Shown: positions 41,911-49,044 of the stretch, piece by piece
Layout of the letters: the number at the start of each line of letters is the position of its first letter
How positions within the stretch are numbered: the first letter of the stretch is position 1
Assembly: GCA_020633825.1 (NCBI GenBank)
Contig: JACKCV010000004.1
Coordinates: 1-64,000 of the forward strand
Length of the DNA stretch: 64,000 nucleotides
Direction: 5' to 3'
From: Fibrobacteria bacterium
GTDB taxonomy: Bacteria > Fibrobacterota > Fibrobacteria > UBA5070
Notes under the pieces: model-generated
What the model saw: the letters and a program-made list of their open reading frames with translations, nothing else
The model's database searches: none
Told to the model about the DNA's origin: nothing
Program-made: the position numbers and the translations under genes

Positions 41911-42278
41911 TGGAGGTCGTTTTGGGTTTCCGCCCCGTTGCGGGGCTCGGAGACCATTGCCTGCCGGCGATCCGGAATCCGTCCGATCGTCTCCCTCCGA
42001 ACGGGAGAGGGCAGGGGAGTCCCAGGGTATGGGGAAAGGGATGGAGGGCAAGGGAAGCGGGGAGGGATGGCTCCCAGGACCGTTTTCCTTCACCGCCATC
42101 CCCCGATCACCGCAAATGGTGCTTGCCTGTTCGCGGCGGTGGCGAGGGAATGTATCAAGAAACGTCGCGACCCGACCGCCTCCTCGCCCGCGGAGCGGGG
42201 ACGGAATTCGCATCGTCGTTCCGACAACCGCACATGCCGTAGCCAATCCCGCCCAAAGCGGCTTACCTTCGTATTTCC
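41911..42278. other. Divergent intergenic region between GH10 and glycogen synthase
   Basis: The 368 bases contain a hairpin (GCCCCG 41932-41937, CGGGGC 41941-41946) in the predicted GH10 leader and the TACCTT element for the plus-strand gene at 42264. I see no gene in it and no clear promoter for GH10. Confidence 0.4.
42264..42269 (+). promoter_or_regulatory. Candidate leaderless -10 element (TACCTT)
   Basis: TACCTT ends 9 bases before the ATG at 42279. No Shine-Dalgarno site. Confidence 0.45.
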
Positions 42279-43508
42279 ATGCGCGTCCTTCTGCTTACCA
42301 ACGAATATCCTCCCCGCGTATACGGTGGTGCCGGTGTCCACATCGACCACCTCAGTCGCGAACTTTCCCGGCTTGCTCCCGTCGAAGTCCTGTGCTTCGG
42401 CGACCAGGAGGAACACTCTTCCCAGCTGGCTGTCACCGGAATCGGATTGGACCACCCCATCCGTCCGGCCGACCCCACCCACGCCGGGGCCTACAACGCC
42501 TTGCTGCGGAATCTCGAGATGTCCGCCCGGGCCCAGCAACCCGATGTGGTCCATTGCCACACCTGGTACGCCCACTTCGGCGGCATCGTCGTCAAGCAGA
42601 CCCGCGATGTGCCGATGATCCTCACCACCCACTCGTTGGAGCCCAGCCGCCCCTGGAAATCCGAACAATTGGGCATCGGCGGGTATCGCCTCTCGTGCTG
42701 GATCGAACGAACCGCCTACCAGAACGCCGATGGCATCATCGCCGTCTCCAAGGAGATGGCACGCGACGTCGTCGAGGCCTACGGCGTCGATCCTTCCCGG
42801 GTCCGGGTGATCCACAACGGAGTCGATCCCGACGAGTTCCCCTCCGAACCCGATCCCTCCATCCTGCGCAAACATGGGATCGATCCGTTCCGCCCCTATG
42901 CGCTCTTCGTCGGGCGAATCACCCGGCAGAAGGGCATCGGCCACTTCCTGCGCGCTGCGGAACTCCTCGATCCTTCGGCCCAGATCGTCCTGTGCGCCGC
43001 CGCTCCCGACACGCCCCAATTGGCCGACGAAGTGGAATCCTCCGTGCGCAAACTCGACCAGAAGCGCAAAGGCGGAGTGGTCTGGGTTCGCGACGCGGTT
43101 CCCTTGAAGGATCTGCCCAGCATCTATGCCGGCGCCGCCGTCTATTGCTGCCCCAGCATCTACGAACCCTTCGGCATCACCAATCTGGAAGCCATGAGTT
43201 GCCGCACCACGGTGGTGGCCACGCGCACGGGAGGGATTCCCGAAATCATCGTCGAAGGAGAAACGGGCTACCTGATCGACAAGACACCCATCTCCGCCAC
43301 CGACCCCGAAGCCAGGGATCCCGAGTCGTTCGCCAATGGTCTGGCCGAAGCCATGAACCGCATCATCGTCTCGCCGGAACTGGGCCGCGAACTCGGGGAG
43401 AAGGCGCGCCAGCGCGTGGTCGACCACTTCTCCTGGTCGTCCATCGCCCGGCAGACGCTGGAATTCTACGGCGACGTGGCCCAGCGCTACCGGTCCGAGC
43501 GTTCCTGA
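42279..43508 (+). CDS. glgA: GT4-family glycogen synthase / glycosyltransferase
   Basis: Protein of 409 residues, GT-B fold. MRVLLLTNEYPPRVYGGAGVHIDHLSREL is the start typical of GT4 glycogen synthases of the actinobacterial type (also described as GlgM, maltose-1-phosphate synthase). HCHTWYAHFGG, VSKEMARDVV, VIHNGVDPDEF, FVGRITRQKGI and the nucleotide-binding CPSIYEPFGITNLEAMSCRTTVVATRTGGIPEII are present, so a complete active site exists. It transfers glucose from ADP-glucose to alpha-glucan or to glucose-1-phosphate. Single gene with its own leaderless-type promoter; the trmJ-like gene follows after 38 bases with a separate promoter element. Confidence 0.88.
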   Translation: MRVLLLTNEYPPRVYGGAGVHIDHLSRELSRLAPVEVLCFGDQEEHSSQLAVTGIGLDHPIRPADPTHAGAYNALLRNLEMSARAQQPDVVHCHTWYAHFGGIVVKQTRDVPMILTTHSLEPSRPWKSEQLGIGGYRLSCWIERTAYQNADGIIAVSKEMARDVVEAYGVDPSRVRVIHNGVDPDEFPSEPDPSILRKHGIDPFRPYALFVGRITRQKGIGHFLRAAELLDPSAQIVLCAAAPDTPQLADEVESSVRKLDQKRKGGVVWVRDAVPLKDLPSIYAGAAVYCCPSIYEPFGITNLEAMSCRTTVVATRTGGIPEIIVEGETGYLIDKTPISATDPEARDPESFANGLAEAMNRIIVSPELGRELGEKARQRVVDHFSWSSIARQTLEFYGDVAQRYRSERS

Positions 43509-43529
43509 ACCGGTCGGCTCCCGGGGTTC

Positions 43530-43535
43530 TACATT
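43530..43535 (+). promoter_or_regulatory. Candidate leaderless -10 element (TACATT)
   Basis: TACATT ends 11 bases before the ATG at 43547, with no standard ribosome-binding site between. Confidence 0.35.
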
Positions 43536-43546
43536 CCCCGGGGCTG

Positions 43547-44344
43547 ATGAGGATCGACAACATCGAGATCGTCCTGGTGCGGCCCGAAACCCCGCAGAAC
43601 GTGGGGTCGGTCGCCCGTGCGTGCCGAAACTTCGGCATTTCGCGCTTGTGCATCGTCGGATCGGCCGGCATCACCACCGATCGCGCCGCCCTCGCCACCG
43701 CCCATGCCTGCGAGGACCTCCTGGAGAACGCCCGCCTGGTGGAACACACCGAGGAGGCCTTGCGTCCCCACAGCTTCGTGGTCGGGACCGCCAACCGCAT
43801 CCGCAAACCGAAGCTCCCCCCTCTCCAAACCCCTGTCCAGATCCTTCCCGAGCTGGCCACCGCCACCTCCCAAGGCACCTGCGCGTTCCTGTTCGGCTGC
43901 GAGTCGCGCGGTCTCACCGATGTCGACCTCGCGCGCTGTTCGCGCTTGATGCGGATTCCCACCGCCGTCGATCAACCATCCCTCAACCTGGCCCAAGCGG
44001 TCTTGTCGGTGGCCCAAGATTGCTGGCGCTGGACCCAGGACCTCTTTCCGAAGCCCGCGCACCCCCACGTTCGCCCGGCCGCGCCCCTTTCCTCGGCCCT
44101 CGGCGCGGAAACTCCTCCCCAGGCGCCCCCCGTGCCTCCAACGATCGGCGAGCTGGAACTGCTCCTGCGCCACGCGGAAAGCCTGATGAACAAGACCGGG
44201 TTTCGGCCCTACGCGGGCGACCCCGAAACCTTCCGTCTCGCCGCTCGACGCTCCCTGGGCCGGGGGAATTTCGAGCGTCGGGATCTTCGGACCTTCCTCA
44301 CGATTCTCAAGCACCTCGATCGCCTCGAGGCTCCGCAACCGTGA
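43547..44344 (+). CDS. TrmJ-like SPOUT RNA methyltransferase
   Basis: Protein of 265 residues of the TrmH/SpoU family. VLVRPETPQNVGSVARACRNFG (motif 1, with the catalytic Arg), AFLFGCESRGLTDVDL (motif 2) and IPTAVDQPSLNLAQAVLSVAQDCW (motif 3, knot loop) are those of TrmJ, which methylates the 2'-O of position 32 in tRNA. The C-terminal part after a low-complexity Pro/Ala-rich linker (about residues 165-195) resembles the TrmJ tail (ELELLLRHAESLMNKTGF). Position 32 is inferred from family. The stop overlaps a GTG of the next gene, so it is probably co-transcribed with the AraC regulator. Confidence 0.9.
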   Translation: MRIDNIEIVLVRPETPQNVGSVARACRNFGISRLCIVGSAGITTDRAALATAHACEDLLENARLVEHTEEALRPHSFVVGTANRIRKPKLPPLQTPVQILPELATATSQGTCAFLFGCESRGLTDVDLARCSRLMRIPTAVDQPSLNLAQAVLSVAQDCWRWTQDLFPKPAHPHVRPAAPLSSALGAETPPQAPPVPPTIGELELLLRHAESLMNKTGFRPYAGDPETFRLAARRSLGRGNFERRDLRTFLTILKHLDRLEAPQP

Positions 44345-44352
44345 GGCACCCC

Positions 44353-45471
44353 GTGAAACGCCTCGTCGCGCCCGGTTTGCTTGCCGGGGTCGCAGTTCTT
44401 CTCTGGTTCTTCGCACCGGAGCGGGAACTCGACCTGATGACGCGGACACCTCGTTTGATCGGTTTGTCCGATCGGCTGAACGACGGCCATTCCCGGGTCC
44501 ATCTCCAGGCATCTCCGGGGAGCTTCCGCTTCCAGTATCGCCTGCGGCCGGGCTTTCCCTATCCCTGGGCGGGCATGAACCTCCTCCTCGCCGACTCCAC
44601 CCTGCCACCTCTCGACCTGGGCGCATGGCGCGCGATCCGCATCCATGCCCGCACCGAACCGTCCGTGGCATTGAGGCTGCAGATTCTTTCCGACGACCTC
44701 CCCGAAGGCGCCACGGGCCGGGACTCGATCCATTTGATCTACCACTTCCTCGAATTCACTCCGGAGAACAAGGCCCTCGAGATTCCCTGGAAGACCTTCA
44801 CCGTCCCGTCCTGGTGGAGGGGCATGCGCCATCGCGACGACCTCCAGCGCCTCGACCTCCTCGATCGAGTTCGCTCCATGGAAATCCACGCGGGCTCCCT
44901 GGGCGATGGCCTGGACTCCGCCGAGGTCGAGCTGAAAGCCCTGCTCCTGGTCGGCCCCTCTCCCTGGGCTCGGGGTCTCGCCCTCCTCCTGGGAATCGGA
45001 GCCGCGATCCTGTTCTTCCGATCGCGCGAGGAATCTCCCTCGGAAACCTCCCCGGAGCCCGGAGCTGCTCCCTCTTCCTTGTCCGGATCTCCGGTGGCCC
45101 TCGACGACCCTCGCTCGCGCAAGATGGAGCTCGTCCTGGAAATGGTGAAAACCCATTTCGCCGATCCCGAATTGAGCCTGGAAAAGCTGTCCTCCCAAGC
45201 GGGTCTGTCCCCGCGGTTGGTGGCCACCCTGTTGAAGGAAGCCACCGGCCTCCATTTCAAAGGGGCCTTGAACCATTTGCGCCTGGAGGAAGCCGGTCGC
45301 CTGCTGCGAGAAACTCGAGGGAGCATTTCCGAGATCTGCTTCGCCGTGGGGTACCAGAATCCCAGCCATTTCGGCCGGGCTTTCCGGGAGCGATTCGGGG
45401 TATCTCCGAGTGAATGGCGTCAAAACGAAACGCTCGAACCTCCCCCGGACGACTCTGCAAAACCTGCATAG
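44353..45471 (+). CDS. Membrane-bound AraC-family regulator with periplasmic sensor domain
   Basis: Protein of 372 residues. Membrane span 1 (about 5-21), a periplasmic region of about 180 residues, membrane span 2 (207-222) and a cytosolic AraC domain (about 260-358). The latter has two helix-turn-helix units, seen as LEKLSSQAGLSPRLVATLLK and ISEICFAVGYQNPSHFGRAFRERFGVSPSEWR. The periplasmic region (AWRAIRIHARTEPSVALRLQ; ALEIPWKTFTVPSW) looks like a CIA30/CBM11-type galactose-binding sandwich. This suggests sensing of a carbohydrate or wall component with direct control of DNA from the membrane. It starts at GTG 44353 (GAGG 6 bases upstream) or 44341. The GH8 gene begins 127 bases after its stop and is the likely target. 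Confidence 0.85.
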   Translation: MKRLVAPGLLAGVAVLLWFFAPERELDLMTRTPRLIGLSDRLNDGHSRVHLQASPGSFRFQYRLRPGFPYPWAGMNLLLADSTLPPLDLGAWRAIRIHARTEPSVALRLQILSDDLPEGATGRDSIHLIYHFLEFTPENKALEIPWKTFTVPSWWRGMRHRDDLQRLDLLDRVRSMEIHAGSLGDGLDSAEVELKALLLVGPSPWARGLALLLGIGAAILFFRSREESPSETSPEPGAAPSSLSGSPVALDDPRSRKMELVLEMVKTHFADPELSLEKLSSQAGLSPRLVATLLKEATGLHFKGALNHLRLEEAGRLLRETRGSISEICFAVGYQNPSHFGRAFRERFGVSPSEWRQNETLEPPPDDSAKPA

Positions 45472-45597
45472 ACTCTGCAAAACTTCTCTACCCGGGGAGA
45501 GAGGAAGGTTTTGCAGAGAGAATCGCCGGTTTGGAAGCGACGCCGAAGGCCCCTCCCGCGCAGATTGGGAGCGAACCTTTCCCAGGAGATCTTCCAA

Positions 45598-47562
45598 ATG
45601 GCAAAACTTCGCCTCCTGACGGCGACGGTGGCTTTTTCGGTCCTCACCGTCGCAGCCCAGGACAACCTGCTTCCCAATCCCGGATTCGAATCCGGGAAAA
45701 CCAGCTGGAACCTCTACGTGAACAGCTCCGCGAGCGACACCGTCGGCACGCCGGAGGCGACCCTCACGGCTCCGGCGGCGGCGGCCCGCACCGGGTTGCG
45801 TGGAGCCCAGGTGGTGGTCGATGGCCACAACGCCAACAACTGGGACATCCAGCTCCAGCCTCCGCAGACCTGGAAGGCGGAAAAAGGCAAAGCCTACCAC
45901 ATGACCTTCTGGGGCAAAGCCTCCACCACCAAGCCCATGAACGTGGCCGCTGCCCTCGGGCCGGCGGCGGGCTACGCCTACCTCACCGGCTGGGAATTCT
46001 CCCTCGGGACCGAGTGGAAGCAGTACGAGGTCTTCTACACCAGCCCTGCCACGGGAGTCGATTCCCTGCGTTTGAACGTGTACCTGGGCTCCGACACCGG
46101 CACCTACATGTTCGACGACTTCATTCTGGACACCGTCCCCTCGGCCTTGCCCACCACCATGGTCCAACCCGCCAAGGGGGCCTGGTACACCGGAGTCTAC
46201 CGCAACCTGTTCGCCGAACTCGGCTACTCCCAGGCAGCCGTCGACGCGAAGGTCCAGGCGGCGTTCGACCAGCTGTTCCTCAACGGGGACCTGGCGACCG
46301 AACGTCTCTACAAGATCGCCCCGGACGACACGACCATGGGCTTCATCGATGCCACCGATTTCGTCCTCACCGAAGGACAGAGCTACGGCATGATGATCGC
46401 CTTGCAGATGGACCGCCAGGACATCTTCGACAAGATGTGGAAGTTCGCCAAGTTCCACATGCAGCAATCCAGCGGCGATCGCATGGGATACTTCGCCTGG
46501 AAGGTCTCCACCACCCCGCCCTACACTCCCGAGGACCTCAACCCCGCCCCCGACGGCGAGGAGTACTTCGTGACGGCCCTCCTGTTCGCGGCCAAGCGCT
46601 GGGGAAGCAAGACCGGCATCTTCGACTACCAAACCCAGGCCGACAGCCTTCTCGGTCTGATCACCAAGGAGAAGACGGCCACCATGCTTCCCTTGATCGT
46701 TCCCGACCGCAAGCAGATCGTCTTCAGCCCTGCCCAGATCGACGATCCCTACACCGACCCTTCCTACCACATTCCGGCCTTCTACCTGGTCTGGAACGAG
46801 CTCGCCACCGACAAGAAGGGAGGATTCTACGCGGAAATGGCCGACACCTCCTGGGTCTTCCTCCAGCGCGCCGCCCATCCCACCACGGGCCTGTTCCCCG
46901 ACTACAGCACATTCGACGGGGTGCCCAAGCCGACCGACTTCAACGCGAACTCCCACAAGTTCTCCTCCGACGCCCATCGCGTCGGATCCAACATCGGGTT
47001 CAGCTGGGCGTGGTTCATGGACAACACGGCAGGCATGACCTTGGTGAAGAAGGAACTCGGCTTCTTCGCCAGCCAGACCGCTGGATACAAGTCCCAATAC
47101 AGCCTCGATGGTGTCGCCGATGTGGAATACCTGTCCCAGAGCCTGATCTCCGCGAACGCCGCCGCGGTGCTGGCTTCCGACCGCCCCAGCGACTGGGCCT
47201 TCGTCGACGCCCTTTGGAAGCTTCCCGTCTCGGCCGGGCAGTACCGCTACTACAACGGCCTGCTCCAGATGCTGAACCTCCTGCACTGCTCGGGCAAGTT
47301 CAAGGCCTGGGGCTCGCCGGGTCTGTCCACCACCGGCATTTCCAGCCACGCCCAGGCCCCCTCCTCCTTGCGCTTGTCGGTGTCGGGTCGCACGATCACC
47401 TTGTCGGGGCTGGAATCCACCGCCCGCATCCTGGATCTGCGTGGACGCGAGCTGTCCAAGCTGAACCCCGTGGAGGGGACCGCCCGCGCCCTCGTGCCCA
47501 CTGCCGGCACCTGGATCGTGGACGCGGGCCCCGACGGTCGCGCGCTGTTCACCACACCCTGA
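45598..47562 (+). CDS. GH8 glycoside hydrolase, Rex-like xylan-active type, with N-terminal CBM
   Basis: Protein of 654 residues. Signal peptide (1-20); a CBM4/9-type sandwich (22-180, opening NLLPNPGFESGKTSW, closely like the GH10 module); a GH8 barrel (about 190-575). The proton donor is E259 in TEGQSYGM. APDGEEYFVTALLFAAKRWG (318-337) matches reducing-end xylose-releasing exo-oligoxylanases and related GH8 xylanases better than GH8 cellulases, so I infer xylan or xylo-oligosaccharides as substrate. The last 75 residues (ARILDLRGRELSKL and on) look like a type IX sorting domain. ATG 45598 has AGGAG at good spacing. Located just after the AraC membrane regulator and followed by a strong terminator. 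Confidence 0.9.
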   Translation: MAKLRLLTATVAFSVLTVAAQDNLLPNPGFESGKTSWNLYVNSSASDTVGTPEATLTAPAAAARTGLRGAQVVVDGHNANNWDIQLQPPQTWKAEKGKAYHMTFWGKASTTKPMNVAAALGPAAGYAYLTGWEFSLGTEWKQYEVFYTSPATGVDSLRLNVYLGSDTGTYMFDDFILDTVPSALPTTMVQPAKGAWYTGVYRNLFAELGYSQAAVDAKVQAAFDQLFLNGDLATERLYKIAPDDTTMGFIDATDFVLTEGQSYGMMIALQMDRQDIFDKMWKFAKFHMQQSSGDRMGYFAWKVSTTPPYTPEDLNPAPDGEEYFVTALLFAAKRWGSKTGIFDYQTQADSLLGLITKEKTATMLPLIVPDRKQIVFSPAQIDDPYTDPSYHIPAFYLVWNELATDKKGGFYAEMADTSWVFLQRAAHPTTGLFPDYSTFDGVPKPTDFNANSHKFSSDAHRVGSNIGFSWAWFMDNTAGMTLVKKELGFFASQTAGYKSQYSLDGVADVEYLSQSLISANAAAVLASDRPSDWAFVDALWKLPVSAGQYRYYNGLLQMLNLLHCSGKFKAWGSPGLSTTGISSHAQAPSSLRLSVSGRTITLSGLESTARILDLRGRELSKLNPVEGTARALVPTAGTWIVDAGPDGRALFTTP

Positions 47563-47595
47563 ACCAGGATCCGACCCGCCACGGGGAGGTCGGAC

Positions 47596-47628
47596 AAGGG
47601 CCCGGACCAGAGGATGGTCCGGGCCCTT
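47596..47628 (+). terminator. Strong hairpin terminator of the GH8 gene
   Basis: Fourteen bases at 47596-47609 (AAGGGCCCGGACCA) pair perfectly with 47615-47628 around the loop GAGGA. A partly T-rich CGCTTTC follows. Confidence 0.8.
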
Positions 47629-47775
47629 CGCTTTCATCGGCCGGGCGAGTGGACGGACTCCGATCCGCCCCGGGAAGGAAAGCCCCCGAGACAGGAAGCG
47701 ACGGAAACATTCCCGCGCCGCCGACCCGGTTCCGCGGTCCGCAGGACGCCATTTTCTGTCACGCCGGGAGGAGCG

Positions 47776-48750
47776 TCAATCCTCGACGCAACGCACCGAG
47801 TACCCGACCATCTTCCCGATGTAGCTCCGAGACACCCGCTCCTCGTCGGCCGAGAAGTCCCGGCGCACGACATTCCCCGCGCCACTCTCCTCGGCCGACC
47901 AGAAGAACGCCTGATCCCCGGCCCCGACGTAGGATCTGTACGAGCCATCCATGAAATGGAGTCCGGAAGGCAGGACACCGAACCCGAAGGCGTCGGTACC
48001 TTTTCCCGAATCAGGCCATCCGGCCTGCGATTTGAGCCTGGTACCGGCGTAGGATTCCCCCACGCGCGCGAGGAGGATCTGCCACTCCCTGTCGCTGGGA
48101 ACATGCCAACCTCCCGGACACATCCCCTGCACCCCGCTTGGATTCGCGGAACTGCCCGACGCGCCGTTCATCGCCTCGTCCCAGGAATACAGACGGCCAT
48201 ACTTCCTGCAGGAGTCGACGCTCGCCTTGTAGCAGACTCCCACGCTGTCCTTGCCCGGTCCGGGGTAGTTGAGGTTTTCCGCCATCCACCTTTGCTCGCC
48301 GATCCTCACGGTCCGGTAGGTCTGGCCACCCCACTCCACCGTCCTCTCCGGCTCGATGACGTACTGGCCCACGGAGACGAAACTGGCCTCCATCCCGTTC
48401 TTCACGGCGATGGCCCTCACCGTCCGCGTCTCGCCGATCGACAGAGGTCCCGTGTACACCTTCGAGGAGGATGTCGGGGTGCTTCCATCCGTCGTGTAGT
48501 GGATGACCGCATCCGCGGTCGTGTTCGCGAGCGTCAATTTCTGAAGCTTCGTGAACGTCCCGCTTCCCGGAATGAACGTCGGCGACACCACCCTCCCCGA
48601 GACAGGTCCACCGAGCGTGTCGGCGGGAGGAGTATCGGTGGATGGACCCGGACCGCCATTTGTCGTCTGTGTTCCGCTGTCGCACGAAACCAGCGAACCG
48701 GATGCGAGAGCGAACGCGACGAGGGCACTGCGGCGAATGGATGCGTTCAT
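47776..48750 (-). CDS. FISUMP-domain lipoprotein with chitobiase C-terminal-type domain
   Basis: Protein of 324 residues. Lipobox GSLVSC (Cys near residue 20); a Thr/Pro/Gly linker; a CHB_HEX_C_1-type domain (about 45-135: VSPTFIPGSGTFTKLQKLTL and VIHYTTDGSTPTSSSKVYTG), otherwise seen at chitobiase C-termini. It ends with a FISUMP domain (140-324), shown by WGGQTYRTVRIGEQRWMAENLNY, YGRLYSWDEAMNG and MCPGGWHVPSDREWQILL. FISUMP is a C-type-lectin-related domain heavily expanded in Fibrobacter, of unknown role and thought to act at the surface, perhaps in substrate binding. ATG 48750 has AGAGGT upstream. It follows the GH9 gene on the same strand by 294 bases, which suggests but does not prove a shared role. 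Confidence 0.88.
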   Translation of the reverse strand: MNASIRRSALVAFALASGSLVSCDSGTQTTNGGPGPSTDTPPADTLGGPVSGRVVSPTFIPGSGTFTKLQKLTLANTTADAVIHYTTDGSTPTSSSKVYTGPLSIGETRTVRAIAVKNGMEASFVSVGQYVIEPERTVEWGGQTYRTVRIGEQRWMAENLNYPGPGKDSVGVCYKASVDSCRKYGRLYSWDEAMNGASGSSANPSGVQGMCPGGWHVPSDREWQILLARVGESYAGTRLKSQAGWPDSGKGTDAFGFGVLPSGLHFMDGSYRSYVGAGDQAFFWSAEESGAGNVVRRDFSADEERVSRSYIGKMVGYSVRCVED

Positions 48751-49044
48751 GTTGGGCGACCTCTGCTTTGGAGCTGGGCAGGTCGGGGCAACCGCCATGG
48801 TAGCAAACCCGCACCTCCGCCGCACCCGAAAAAGCGCCCTCCGCGCCGAAACCTCGGCACGGCTGCGCGATCGGACACTTTCTGCCTTCTTCGCCGTCGC
48901 CACGCGGGATCGAATCCCGCCTCCCGTCCGGAGCGGCCGCGCCTCTCCCCGCCAACGGCCCATCGCCCCCGATGCCGCCCTCGCACGGAGCGGCGGCGAT
49001 CCGGGCAGGATCCCGGGCGCGAGCCCCGTGGCCCGCGCCTCTCC

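Noticed and set aside
48905..48935. tRNA T-arm-like stem (GCGGG, 7-base loop, CCCGC)
   Set aside because: No matching acceptor, D or anticodon stems lie at the right distances on either strand, and the loop lacks the conserved TTC.
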